A stretch of 33,636 nucleotides of DNA from Saccoglossus kowalevskii. Its lineage: Eukaryota > Hemichordata > Enteropneusta > Harrimaniidae. Numbering within the stretch: position 1 is the stretch's first letter; each line of letters starts with the position of its first letter. Positions 1 to 13,536 of the stretch are shown piece after piece. A program made the position numbers and the translations under genes. The stretch is from contig NW_003124262.1 of the NCBI RefSeq assembly GCF_000003605.2, positions 1 to 33,636 on the forward strand. Reading direction: 5' to 3'. The notes beneath the pieces are model-generated. The model was not told where the DNA came from. It was given only the letters and a program-made list of their open reading frames with translations, and made no database searches.

Positions 1-44
1 GTCGGACTTCATACCTGTGTATTCCCACGTAATCTCATTTTTCT

Positions 45-685
45 TGAATTTCATATTTGTTGTCGGACTTCATACCTGTATATTTCCACGTAATCTCATT
101 TGTCGTGAATTTCATATTTGTTGTCGGACTTCATACCTGTATATTCCCACGTAATCTCATTTGTCTTGAATTTCATATTTGTTGTCGGACTTCATGCATG
201 TATATTCCCACGTAATCTCATTTGTCTTGAATTTCATATTTGTTGTCGGACTTCATACCTGTATATTTCAACGTAAGCTCATTTGTCGTGAATTTCATAT
301 TTGTTGTCGGAATTCATACCTGTATATTTCCACGTAATCTCATTTGTCGTGAATTTCATATTTGTTGTCGGACTTCATACCTGTATATTCCCACGTAATC
401 TCATTTGTCTTGAATTTCATATTTGTTGTCGGACTTCATACCTGTATATTCCCACGTAATCTCATTTGTCTTGAATTTCATATTTGTTGTCGGATTTCAT
501 ACCTGTATATTCCCACGTAATCTCATTTGTCTTGAATTTCATATTTGTTGTCGGACTTCATACATGTATATTCCCACGTAATCTCATTTGTCTTGAATTT
601 CATATTTGTTGTCGGACTTCATACCTGTGTATTCCCACGTAATCTCATTTTTCTTGAATTTCATATTTGTTGTCGGACTTCATAC
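45..685 (+). repeat. Multi-monomer block, copy 1; partner at 25039-25679
   Basis: This 641-bp stretch reappears 24,994 bp downstream with the same order of variants: gcatg, then a ttcaacgtaagctc monomer, then a tcggaattc monomer, then tcggatttc, acatg and gtgta monomers. I saw no difference on reading the two copies side by side. The match ends at 685/25679, where the downstream copy continues into a 59-bp acttg monomer and this one does not. It is the longest-distance pair I traced and shows that copying has linked both ends of the window. Confidence 0.85.
123..183 (+). repeat. Representative consensus monomer (61 bp)
   Basis: This copy matches the apparent majority base at every position, using gtcgg as positions 1-5. 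Composition on this strand is 27 T, 13 A, 13 C and 8 G, so it is 66% pyrimidine and about 34% G+C. It contains two CpG sites (3-4 and 28-29); the common T44G change adds a third. Recurrent variants seen across the array are: A13G with C15A (gcatg), C15A alone (acatg), C15T (acttg), A19G (gtgta), C24T (tttcc), C26A (ccaacg), C28A (ccaagt), G29A (cacata), G41T (tttttc), T44G (gtcgtg), T54C (cacattt) and, in the following monomer, G5A (tcgaac). The register is arbitrary, because a tandem array has no intrinsic start. Confidence 0.95.
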
Positions 686-867
686 CTGTATATTTCCACG
701 TAATCTCATTTGTCGTGAATTTCATATTTGTTGTCGGACTTCATACCTGTATATTCCCACGTAATCTCATTTGTCTTGAATTTCATATTTGTTGTCGGAC
801 TTCATTCCTGTATATTCCCACGTAATCTCATTTGTCTTGAATTTCATATTTGTTGTCGGACTTCATA

Positions 868-2101
868 CCTGTATATTCCCACGTAATCTCATTTGTCTTG
901 AATTTCATATTTGTTGTCGGACTTCATACCTGTATATTCCCACGTAATCTCATTTATTTTGAATTTCATATTTGTTGTCGGACTTCATACCTGTATATTC
1001 CAACGTAATCTCATTTGTCGTGAATTTCATATTTGTTGTCGGACTTCATACCTGTATATTCCCACGTAATCTCATTTGTCGTGAATTTTATATTTGTTGT
1101 CGGACTTCATACCTGTATATTCCCACGTAATCTCATTTGTCGTGAATTTCATATTTGTTGTCGGACTTCATACCTGTATATTCCCACGTAATCTCATTTG
1201 TCGTGAATTTCATATTTGTTGTTGGACTTCATACATGTATATTCCCAAGTAATCTCGATTGTCGTGAATTTCATATTTGTTGTCGGACTTCATACCTGTA
1301 TATTTCCACGTAATCTCATTTGTCGTGAATTTCATATTTGTTGTCGGACTTCATACATGTATATTCCCACGTAATCTCATTTGTCTTGAATTTCATATTT
1401 ATTGTCGGACTTCATACCTGTATATTTCCACGTAATCTCATTTGTCGTGAATTTCATATTTGTTGTCGGACTTCATACCTGTATATTCCCACATAATCTC
1501 ATTTGTCTTGAATTTCATATTTGTTGTCGGTCTTCATACCTGTATATTCCCACGTAATCTCATTTGTCTTGAATTTCATATTTGTTGTCGGACTTCATAC
1601 CTGTATATTGCCACGTAATCTCATTTGTCGTGAATTTCATATTTGTTGTCGGACTTCATACATGTATATTCCCACGTAATCTCGATTGTCGTGAATTTCA
1701 TATTTGTTGTCGGACTTCATACCTGTATATTTCCACGTAATCTCATTTGTCGTGAATTTCATGTTTGTTGTCGGACTTCATACCTGTATATTTCCACGTA
1801 ATCTCATTTGTCTTGAATTTCATATTTGTTGTCGGACTTCATACATGTATATTCCCACGTAATCTCATTTGTCTTGAATTTCATATTCATTGTCGGACTT
1901 CATACCTGTATATTTCCACGTAATCTCATTTGTCGTGAATTTCATATTTGTTGTCGGACTTCATACCTGTATATTCCCACGTAATCTCATTTGTCTTGAA
2001 TTTCATATTTGTTGTCGGTCTTCATACCTGTATATTCCCACGTAATCTCATTTGTCTTGAATTTCATATTTGTTGTCGGACTTCATACCTGTATATTCCC
2101 A
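868..2101 (+). repeat. 1.23-kb block, copy 1; partner at 19822-21055
   Basis: The block carries a rare signature: a tttattttgaa monomer near 951, a gaattttat monomer, and two ctcgattg monomers 427 bp (7 units) apart at 1254 and 1681. The same spacing (303 bp, then 427 bp) is found from 18197 and from 19905. At an offset of 18,954 bp the match to 19822-21055 has about five differences, including ttggac near 1233, cacata near 1492, atgttt near 1762 and tattcat near 1887. It ends at 2101/21055, where the other copy has ccaagt. Confidence 0.85.
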
Positions 2102-2758
2102 CGTAATCTCATTTGTCTTGAATTTCATATTTGTTGTCGGACTTCATACCTGTATATTCCCACGTAATCTCATTTGTCGTGAATTTCATATTTGTTGTCG
2201 GACTTCATACATGTATATTCCCACGTAATCTCATTTGTCTTGAACTCCACATTTGTTGTCGAACTTCATACCTGTATATTCCCACGTAATCTCATTTGTC
2301 GTGAATTTCATATTTGTTGTCGGACTTCATACCTGTGTATTCCCACATAATCTCATTTGTCGTGAATTTCATATTTGTTGTCGGACTTCATACCTGTATA
2401 TTCCCACGTAATCTCATTTGTCTTGAATTTCATATTTGTTGTCGGATTTCATACCTGTATATTCCCACGTAATCTCATTTGTCTTGAATTTCATATTTGT
2501 TGTCGGACTTCATACCTGTATATTCCCACGTAATCTCATTTGTCTTGAATTTCATATTTGTTGTCGGACTTCATACCTGTATATTCCCACGTAATCTCAT
2601 TTTTCTTGAATTTCATATTTGTTGTCGGACTTCATACTTGTATATTCACGTAATCTCATTTGTCTTGAATTTCATATTTGTTGTCGGACTTCATACCTGT
2701 ATATTTCCACGTAATCTCATTTGTCGTCAATTTCATATTTGTTGTCGGACTTCATGCA

Positions 2759-3176
2759 TGTATATTCCCACGTAATCTCATTTGTCTTGAATTTCATATT
2801 TGTTGTCGGACTTCATACCTGTATATTTCCACGTAATCTCATTTGTCGTGAATTTCATATTTGTTGTCGGACTTCATACATGTATATTCCCACGTAATCT
2901 CATTTGTCTTGAATTTCATATTTGTTGTCGGACTTCATACCTGTATATTCCCACGTAATCTCATTTGTCTTGAATTTCATATTTGTTGTCGGACTTCATA
3001 CCTGTATATTTCCACGTAATCTCATTTGTCGTCAATTTCATATTTGTTGTCGGACTTCATACCTGTATATTCCCACGTAATCTCATTTGTCTTGAATTTC
3101 ATATTTTTTGTCGGACTTCATACCTGTATATTTCCACGTAATCTCATTTGTCTTGAATTTCATATTTGTTGTCGGA
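2759..3176 (+). repeat. Seven-monomer block, copy 1; partner at 8186-8603
   Basis: This 418-bp block is recognised by a run of thymines (atattttttg at 3101) that occurs again at 8528, with flanking monomers in the same order, including a gtcgtcaat monomer upstream of it. The offset is 5,427 bp. A related but not identical version, lacking the T-run, lies near 24.1-24.5 kb. Confidence 0.8.
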
Positions 3177-4312
3177 TTTCATACCTGTATATTTCCACGT
3201 ACTCTCATTTGTCTTGAATTTCATATTTGTTGTCGGACTTCATACTTGTATATTCCCACGTAATCTCATTTGTCTTGAATTTCATATTTGTTGTCGGATT
3301 TCATACCTGTATATTCCCACGTAATCTCATTTGTCTTGAATTTCATATTTATTGTCGGACTTCATACATGTATATTCCCACGTAATCTCATTTGTCTTGA
3401 ATTTCATATTTGTTGTCGGACTTCATACCTGTATATTCCCACGTAATCTCATTTGTCGTGAATTTCATATTTGTTGTCGGACTTCATACTTGTATATTCA
3501 CGTAATCTCATTTGCCGTGAATTTCACATTTGTTGTCGAACTTCATACCTGTATATTTCCACGTAATCTCATTTGTCTTGAATTTCATATTTGTTGTCGG
3601 ACTTCATACATGTATATTCCCACGTAATCTCATTTGTCTTGAATTTCATATTCATTGTCGGACTTCATACCTGTATATTTCCACGTAATCTCATTTGTCG
3701 TGAATTTCATATTTGTTGTCGGACTTCATACCTGTATATTCCCACGTAATCTCATTTGTCTTGAATTTCATATTTGTTGTCGGTCTTCATACCTGTATAT
3801 TCCCACGTAATCTCATTTGTCTTGAATTTCATATTTGTTGTCGGACTTCATACCTGTATATTCCCACGTAATCTCATTTGTCTTGAATTTCATATTTGTT
3901 GTCGGACTTCATACCTGTATATTCCCACGTAATCTCATTTGTCTTAAATTGCATATTTGTTGTCGGACTTCATACATGTATATTCCCACGTAATCTCATT
4001 TGTCTTGAATTTCATATTTGTTGTCGAACTTCATACCTGTATATTCCCACGTAATCTCATTTGTCGTGAATTTCATATTTGTTGTCGGACTTCATACCTG
4101 TATATTCCCACATAATCTCATTTGTCGTGAATTTCATATTTGTTGTCGGACTTCATACCTGTATATTCCCACGTAATCTCATTTGTCTTGAATTTCATAT
4201 TTGTTGTCGGATTTCATACCTGTATATTCCCACGTAATCTCATTTGTCTTGAATTTCATATTTGTTGTCGGACTTCATACCTGTATATTCCCACGTAATC
4301 TCATTTGTCGTA

Positions 4313-5532
4313 AATTTCATATTTGTTGTCGGACTTCATACCTGTATATTCCCACGTAATCTCACTTTTCTTGAATTTCATATTTGTTGTCGGACTTCAT
4401 ACCTGTATATTCCCACGTAATCTCATTTGTCTAGAATTTCACATTTGTTGTCGAACTTCATACCTGTATATTCCCACGTAATCTCATTTGTCTTGAATTT
4501 CATATTTGTTGTCGGACTTCATGCATGTATATTCCCACGTAATCTCATTTGTCTTGAATTTCATATTTGTTGTCAGACTTTATACCTGTATATTCCCACG
4601 TAATCTCATTTGTCGTAAATTTCATATTTGTTGTCGGACTTCATACCTGTATATTCCCACGTAATCTCATTTGTCTTGAATTTCATATTTGTTGTCGGAC
4701 TTCATACCTGTATATTCCCACGTAATCTCATTTGTCGTAAATTTCATATTTGTTGTCGGACTTCATACCTGTATATTCCCACGTAATCTCATTTGTCTTG
4801 AATTTCATATTTGTTGTCGGACTTCATACCTGTATATTCCCACGTAATCTCATTTGTCTAGAATTTCATATTTGTTGTCGGACTTCATACCTGTATATTC
4901 CCACGTAATCTCATTTGTCTTGAATTTCATATTTGTTGTCGGACTTTATACCTGTATATTCCCACGTAATCTCATTTGTCTTGAATTTCATATTTGTTGT
5001 CGGACTTCATACCTGTATATTTCCACGTAATCTCATTTGTCGTGAATTTCATATTTGTTGTCGGACTTCATACATGTATATTCCCAAGTAATCTCATTTG
5101 TCTTGAATTTCATATTTGTTGTCGGACTTCATGCATGTATATTCCCACGTAATCTCATTTGTCTTGAATTTCATATTTGTTGTCGGACTTCATACCTGTA
5201 TATTTCAACGTAATCTCATTTGTCGTGAATTTCATATTTGTTGTCGGACTTCATACCTGTATATTTCCACGTAATCTCATTTGTCGTGAATTTCATATTT
5301 GTTGCCGGACTTCATACCTGTATATTCCCACGTAATCTCATTTGTCTTGAATTTCATATTTGTTGTCGGACTTCATACCTGTATATTCCCACGTAATCTC
5401 ATTTGTCTTGAATTTCATATTTGTTGTCGGACTTCATACCTGTATATTCCTACGTAATCTCATTTTTCTTGAATTTCATATTTGTTGTCGGACTTCATAC
5501 CTGTATATTCCTACGTAATCTCATTTGTCTTG
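4313..5532 (+). repeat. 20-monomer tandem duplication, unit 1 (1,220 bp)
   Basis: Bases 4313-5553 match the sequence exactly 1,220 bp (20 x 61) downstream, so this unit and the next are a direct tandem duplication. Diagnostic variants are ctcactttt at 4361, tctaga at 4430 and 4857, gcatg near 4522, tcagacttt near 4574, ttcaacg near 5205, ttgccgg near 5303 and two ttcctacg monomers. I found only five substitutions between units (4505, 4511, 4786, 4941 and 5074 in this copy), about 99.6% identity, so the duplication looks recent. The tctaga hexamers inside the duplication make it distinguishable physically. Confidence 0.92.
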
Positions 5533-6752
5533 AATTTCATATTTGTTGTCGGACTTCATACCTGTATATTCCCACGTAATCTCACTTTTCTTGAATTTCA
5601 TATTTGTTGTCGGACTTCATACCTGTATATTCCCACGTAATCTCATTTGTCTAGAATTTCACATTTGTTGTCGAACTTCATACCTGTATATTCCCACGTA
5701 ATCTCATTTGTCTTGAATTTCATAGTTGTTATCGGACTTCATGCATGTATATTCCCACGTAATCTCATTTGTCTTGAATTTCATATTTGTTGTCAGACTT
5801 TATACCTGTATATTCCCACGTAATCTCATTTGTCGTAAATTTCATATTTGTTGTCGGACTTCATACCTGTATATTCCCACGTAATCTCATTTGTCTTGAA
5901 TTTCATATTTGTTGTCGGACTTCATACCTGTATATTCCCACGTAATCTCATTTGTCGTAAATTTCATATTTGTTGTCGGACTTCATACCTGTATATTCCC
6001 ACGTACTCTCATTTGTCTTGAATTTCATATTTGTTGTCGGACTTCATACCTGTATATTCCCACGTAATCTCATTTGTCTAGAATTTCATATTTGTTGTCG
6101 GACTTCATACCTGTATATTCCCACGTAATCTCATTTGTCTTGAATTTCATATTTGTTGTCAGACTTTATACCTGTATATTCCCACGTAATCTCATTTGTC
6201 TTGAATTTCATATTTGTTGTCGGACTTCATACCTGTATATTTCCACGTAATCTCATTTGTCGTGAATTTCATATTTGTTGTCGGACTTCATACCTGTATA
6301 TTCCCAAGTAATCTCATTTGTCTTGAATTTCATATTTGTTGTCGGACTTCATGCATGTATATTCCCACGTAATCTCATTTGTCTTGAATTTCATATTTGT
6401 TGTCGGACTTCATACCTGTATATTTCAACGTAATCTCATTTGTCGTGAATTTCATATTTGTTGTCGGACTTCATACCTGTATATTTCCACGTAATCTCAT
6501 TTGTCGTGAATTTCATATTTGTTGCCGGACTTCATACCTGTATATTCCCACGTAATCTCATTTGTCTTGAATTTCATATTTGTTGTCGGACTTCATACCT
6601 GTATATTCCCACGTAATCTCATTTGTCTTGAATTTCATATTTGTTGTCGGACTTCATACCTGTATATTCCTACGTAATCTCATTTTTCTTGAATTTCATA
6701 TTTGTTGTCGGACTTCATACCTGTATATTCCTACGTAATCTCATTTGTCTTG
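5533..6752 (+). repeat. 20-monomer tandem duplication, unit 2 (1,220 bp)
   Basis: This is the second unit of the 1,220-bp tandem duplication, with ctcactttt at 5581 and tctaga at 5650 and 6077. Identity continues 21 bp past the unit end and breaks at 6774 (tcggat here, tcggac in unit 1) and 6791. There is no third unit: downstream monomers follow a different variant order. The private changes are catagtt at 5721-5727, atcgg at 5731, acgtact at 6001-6007, tcagac near 6159 and cctgt near 6294. Confidence 0.92.
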
Positions 6753-8185
6753 AATTTCATATTTGTTGTCGGATTTCATACCTGTATATTGCCACGTAAT
6801 CTCATTTGTCTTGAATTTCATATTTGTTGTCGGACTTCATACTTGTATATTCCCACGTAATCTCATTTGTCTTGAATTTCATATTTGTTGTCGGATTTCA
6901 TACCTGTATATTCCCACGTAATCTCATTTGTCTTGAATTTCATATTTATTGTAGGACTTCATACATGTATATTCCCACGTAATCTCATTTGTCTTGAATT
7001 TCATATTTGTTGTCGGACTTCATACCTGTATATTTCCACGTAATCTCATTTGTCGTCAATTTCATATTTGTTGTCGGACTTCATACCTGTATATTTCCAC
7101 GTAATCTCATTTGTCGTGAATTTCATATTTGTTGTCGGACTTCATACCTGTATATTCCCACGTAATCTCATTTGTCTTGAATTTCATATTTGTTGTCGGA
7201 CTTCATGCATGTATATTCCCACGTAATCTCATTTGTCTTGAATTTCATATTTGTTGTCGGACTTCATACCTGTATATTTCAACGTAAGCTCATTTGTCGT
7301 GAATTTCATATTTGTTGTCGTACTTCATACCTGTATATTTCCACGTAATCTCATTTGTCGTGAATTTCATATTTGTTGTCGGACTTCATACCTGTATATT
7401 CCCACGTAATCTCATTTGTCGTGAATTTCATATTTGTTGCCGGACTTCATACCTGTATATTTCAACGTAAGCTCATTTGTCGTGAATTTCATATTTGTTG
7501 TCGTACTTCATACCTGTATATTTCCACGTAATCTCATTTGTCGTGAATTTCATATTTGTTGTCGGACTTCATACCTGTATATTCCCACGTAATCTCATTT
7601 GTCGTGAATTTCATATTTGTTGTCGGACTTCATACCTGTATATTCCCACGTAATCTCATTTTTCTTGAATTTCATATTTGTTGTCGGACTTCATACATGT
7701 ATATTCCCACGTAATCTCATTTGTCTTGAATTTCATATTTGTTGTCGGACTTCATACCTGTATATTCCCACGTAATCTCATTTGTCTTGAATTTCATATT
7801 TGTTGTCGGACTTCATACCTGTATATTCCCACGTAATCTCATTTGTCTTGAATTTCATATTTGTTGTCGGACTTCATACCTGTATATTCCCACGTAATCT
7901 CATTTGTCTTGAATTTCATATTTGTTGTCGGACTTCATACCTGTATATTCCCACGTAATCTCATTTGTCTTGAATTTCATATTTGTTGTCGGATTTCATA
8001 CCTGTATATTCCCACGTAATCTCATTTGTCTTGAATTTCATATTTGTTGTCGGACTTCATACATGTATATTCCCACGTAATCTCATTTGTCTTGAATTTC
8101 ATATTTGTTGTCGGACTTCATACCTGTGTATTCCCACGTAATCTCATTTTTCTTGAATTTCATATTTGTTGTCGGACTTCATACC

Positions 8186-8603
8186 TGTATATTCCCACGT
8201 AATCTCATTTGTCTTGAATTTCATATTTGTTGTCGGACTTCATACCTGTATATTTCCACGTAATCTCATTTGTCGTGAATTTCATATTTGTTGTCGGACT
8301 TCATACATGTATATTCCCACGTAATCTCATTTGTCTTGAATTTCATATTTGTTGTCGGACTTCATACCTGTATATTCCCACGTAATCTCATTTGTCTTGA
8401 ATTTCATATTTGTTGTCGGACTTCATACCTGTATATTTCCACGTAATCTCATTTGTCGTCAATTTCATATTTGTTGTCGGACTTCATACCTGTATATTCC
8501 CACGTAATCTCATTTGTCTTGAATTTCATATTTTTTGTCGGACTTCATACCTGTATATTTCCACGTAATCTCATTTGTCTTGAATTTCATATTTGTTGTC
8601 GGA
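8186..8603 (+). repeat. Seven-monomer block, copy 2; partner at 2759-3176
   Basis: This is the second copy of the block with the atattttttg run at 8528. It is bounded by a cacctg/catgc-type difference on the left and by tcggac versus tcggat on the right. After the match the two regions continue into different neighbours, as expected if a discrete block had been copied. Confidence 0.8.
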
Positions 8604-10672
8604 CTTCATACCTGTATATTTCCACGTAATCTCATTTGTCGTCAATTTCATATTTGTTGTCGGACTTCATACCTGTATATTTCCACGTAATCTCATTTGT
8701 CGTGAATTTCATATTTGTTGTCGGACTTCATACCTGTATATTCCCAAGTAATCTCATTTGTCTTGAATTTCATATTTGTTGTCGGACTTCATACCTGTAT
8801 ATTTCAACGTAATCTCATTTGTCGTGAATTTCATATTTGCTGTCGGAATTCATACCTGTATATTTCCACGTAATCTCATTTGTCGTGAATTTCATATTTG
8901 TTGTCGGACTTCATACCTGTATATTCCCACGTAATCTCATTTGTCTTGAATTTCATATTTGTTGTCGGACTTCATACCTGTATATTCCCACGTAATCTCA
9001 TTTGTCTTGAATTTCATATTTGTTGTCGGACTTCATACCTGTATATTCCTACGTAATCTCATTTTTCTTGAATTTCATATTTGTTGTCGGACTTCATACC
9101 TGTATATTCCTACGTAATCTCATTTGTCTTGAATTTCATATTTGTTGTCGGATTTCATACCTGTATATTGCCACGTACTCTCATTTGTCTTGAATTTCAT
9201 ATTTGTTGTCGGACTTCATACTTGTATATTCCCACGTAATCTCATTTGTCTTGAATTTCATATTTGTTGTCGGATTTCATACCTGTATATTCCCACGTAA
9301 TCTCATTTGTCTTGAATTTCATATTTATTGTCGGACTTCATACATGTATATTCCCACGTAATCTCATTTGTCTTGAATTTCATATTTGTTGTCGGACTTC
9401 ATACCTGTATATTCCCACGTAATCTCATTTGTCGTGAATTTCATATTTGTTGTCGGACTTCATACTTGTATATTCACGTAATCTCATTTGCCGTGAATTT
9501 CACATTTGTTGTCGAACTTCATACCTGTATATTTCCACGTAATCTCATTTGTCGTCAATTTCATATTTGTTGTCGGACTTCATACCTGTATATTTCCACG
9601 TAATCTCATTTGTCGTGAATTTCATATTTGTTGTCGGACTTCATACCTGTATATTCCCACGTAATCTCATTTGTCTTGAATTTCATATTTGTTGTCGGAC
9701 TTCATGCATGTATATTCCCACGTAATCTCATTTGTCTTGAATTTCATATTTGTTGTCGGACTTCATACCTGTATATTTCAACGTAAGCTCATTTGTCGTG
9801 AATTTCATATTTGTTGTCGGACTTCATACCTGTATATTCCCACGTAATCTCATTTGTCTTGAATTTCATATTTGTTGTCGGATTTCATACCTGTATATTC
9901 CCACGTAATCTCATTTGTCTTGAATTTCATATTTGTTGTCGGATTTCATACCTGTATATTCCCACGTAATCTCATTTGTCTTGAATTTCATATTTGTTGT
10001 CGGACTTCATACATGTATATTCCCACGTAATCTCATTTGTCTTTAATTTCATATTTGTTGTCGGACTTCATACCTGTGTATTCCCACGTAATCTCATTTT
10101 TCTTGAATTTCATATTTGTTGTCGGACTTCATACTTGTATATTCACGTAATCTCATTTGTCTTGAATTTCATATTTGTTGTCGGACTTCATACCTGTATA
10201 TTCCCACGTAATCTCATTTGTCGTGAATTTCATATTTGTTGTCGGACTTCATACCTGTATATTCCCACGTAATCTCATTTGTCGTGAATTTCATATTTGT
10301 TGTCGGACTTTATACCTGTATATTCCCACGTAATCTCATTTGTCTTGAATTTCATATTTGTTGTCGGACTTCATACCTGTATATTTCCACGTAATCTCAT
10401 TTGTCTTGAATTTCATATTTGTTGTCGGACTTCATACCTGTATATTCCCACGTAATCTCATTTTTCTTGAATTTCATATTTGTTGTCGGACTTCATACCT
10501 GTATATTCCCACGTAATCTCATTTTTCTTGAATTTCATATTTGTTGTCGGACTTCATACATGTATATTCCCACGTAATCTCATTTGTCGTGAATTTCATA
10601 TTTGTTGTCGGACTTTATACCTGTATATTCCCACGTAATCTCATTTGCCGTGAATTTCACATTTGTTGTCGA

Positions 10673-11714
10673 ACTTCATACCTGTATATTCCCACGTAAT
10701 CTCATTTGTCTTGAATTTCATATTTGTTGTCGGACTTCATACATGTATATTCCCACGTAATCTCATTTGCCGTGAATTTCACATTTGTTGTCGAACTTCA
10801 TACCTGTATATTTCCACGTAATCTCATTTGTCGTGAATTTCATATTTGTTGTCGGACTTTATACCTGCATATTCCTACGTAATCTCATTTGTCGTGAATT
10901 TCATATTTGTTGTCGGACTTCATACATGTATATTCCCAAGTAATCTCATTTGTCTTGAATTTCATATTTGTTGTCGGAGTTCATACCTGTATATTTCCAC
11001 GTAATCTCATTTGTCTTGAATTTCATATTTGTTGTCGGACTTCATACCTGTATATTCCCACGTAATCTCATTTGTCTTGAATTTCATATTTGTTGTCGGA
11101 CTTCATACCTGTATATTTCCACGTAATCTCATTTGTCTTGAATTTCATATTTGTTGTCGGATTTCATACCTGTATATTTCCACGTAATCTCATTTGTCGT
11201 CAATTTCATATTTGTTGTCGGATTTCATACCTGTATATTCCCACGTAATCGCATTTGTCTTGAATTTCATATTTATTGTCGGACTTCATACATGTATATT
11301 CCCACGTAATCTCATTTGTCTTGAATTTCATATTTGTTGTCGGACTTCATACCTGTATATTCCCACGTAATCTCATTTGTCGTGAATTTCATATTTGTTG
11401 TCGGACTTCATACTTGTATATTCACGTAATCTCATTTGCCGTGAATTTCACATTTGTTGTCGAACTTCATACCTGTATATTTCCACGTAATCTCATTTGT
11501 CGTCAATTTCATATTTGTTGTCGGACTTCATACCTGTATATTTCCACGTAATCTCATTTGTCGTGAATTTCATATTTGTTGTCGCACTTCATACCTGTAT
11601 ATTCCCACGTAATCTCATTTGTCTTGAATTTCATATTTGTTGTCGGACTTCATGCATGTATATTCCCACGTAATCTCATTTGTCTTGAATTTCATATTTG
11701 TTGTCGGACTTCAT
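10673..11714 (+). repeat. 1,042-bp block, copy 1; partner at 13537-14578
   Basis: The block recurs 2,864 bp downstream. That equals 47 monomers minus 3 bp, and the shortfall is accounted for by two 59-bp monomers and one 1-bp insertion lying between the copies. Shared rare variants are cctgcatattcctacg at about 10864, tcggagttc near 10975, aatcgcattt near 11248, a 59-bp acttg monomer near 11417 and gtcgcac at 11581. I noticed no mismatch inside the block. The left edge is at 10672 (tcgaac versus tcggac) and the right edge at 11715 (gcatg versus acctg). Confidence 0.9.
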
Positions 11715-13536
11715 GCATGTATATTCCCACGTAATCTCATTTGTCTTGAAATTCATATTTGTTGTCGGACTTCATACCTGTATATTTCAACGTAATCTCA
11801 TTTGTCTTGAATTTCATATTTGTTGTCGGACTTCATGCATGTATATTCCCACGTAATCTCATTTGTCTTGAATTTCATATTTGTTGTCGGACTTCATACC
11901 TGTATATTCCCACGTAATCTCATTTGTCTTGAAATTCATATTTGTTGTCGGACTTCATACCTGTATATTTCAACGTAATCTCATTTGTCTTGAATTTCAT
12001 ATTTGTTGTCGGATTTCATACCTGTATATTCCCACGTAATCTCATTTGTCTTGAATTTCATATTTGTTGTCGGACTTCATACCTGTATATTTCCACGTAA
12101 TCTCATTTGTCGTGAATTTCATATTTGTTGTCGGACTTCATACCTGTATATTTCCACGTAATCTCATTTGTCTTGAATTTCATATTTGTTGTCGGACTTC
12201 ATACCTGTATATTCCCACGTAATCTCATTTGTCTTGAATTTCATATTTGTTGTCGGACTTCATACCTGTATATTCCCACGTAATCTCATTTGTCTTGAAT
12301 TTCATATTTGTTGTCGGACTTCATACCTGTATATTCCCACGTAATCTCATTTGTCTTGAATTTCATATTTGTTGTCGGACTTCATACCTGTATATTTCCA
12401 CGTAATCTCATTTGTCTTGAATTTCATATTTGTTGTCGGACTTCATACCTGTGTATTCCCACGTAATCTCATTTGTCTTGAATTTCATATTTGTTGTCGG
12501 ACTTCATACATGTATATTCCCACGTAATCTCATTTGTCTTGAATTTCATATTTGTTGTCGGACTTCATACCTGTATATTCCCACGTAATCTCATTTTTCT
12601 TGAATTTCATATTTGTTGTCGGACTTCATACCTGTATATTCCCACGTAATCTCATTTGTCTTGAATTTCCTATTTGTTGTCGGACTTCATACCTGTATAT
12701 TCCCACGTAATCTCATTTGTCTTGAATTTCATATTTGTTGTCGGATTTCATACCTGTATATTCCCACGTAATCTCATTTGTCTTGAATTTCATATTTGTT
12801 GTCGGACTTCATACATGTATATTCCCACGTAATCTCATTTGTCTTATAATTTCATATTTGTTGTCGGACTTCATACCTGTGTATTCCCACGTAATCTCAT
12901 TTTTCTTGAATTTCATATTTGTTGTCGGACTTCATACTTGTATATTCACGTAATCTCATTTGTCTTGAATTTCATATTTGTTGTCGGACTTCATACCTGT
13001 ATATTCCAACGTAATCTCATTTGTCGTGAATTTCATATTTGTTGTCGGACTTCATACCTGTATATTCCAACGTAATCTCATTTGTCTTGAATTTCATATT
13101 TGTTGTCGGTCTGCATACCTGTATATTTCCACGTAATCTCATTTGTCGTGAATTTCATATTTGTTGTCGGACTTCATACATGTATATTCCCACGTAATCT
13201 CATTTGTCGTGAATTTCATATTTGTTGTCGGACTTCATACCTGTATATTCCCACGTAATCTCATTTGTCTTGAATTTCATATTTGTTGTCGGACTTCAAA
13301 CCTGTATATTCTCACGTAATCTCATTTGTCGTGAATTTCATATTTGTTGTCGGACTTCATTCCTGTATATTCCCACGTAATCTCATTTGTCGTGAATTTC
13401 ATATTTGTTGTCGGACTTCATACATGTATATTCCAACGTAATCTCATTTGTCGTGAATTTCATATTTGTTGGCGAACTTCATACCTGTATATTCCCACGT
13501 AATCTCATTTGTCTTGAATTTCATATTTGTTGTCGG

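Noticed and set aside
123-183. Short ATG frame on the minus strand beginning ATG AAA TTC, 26 codons, present in most monomers
   Set aside because: It ends at a TGA in the next monomer every time. It is too short and is a necessary by-product of the repeat; there is no evidence of expression.
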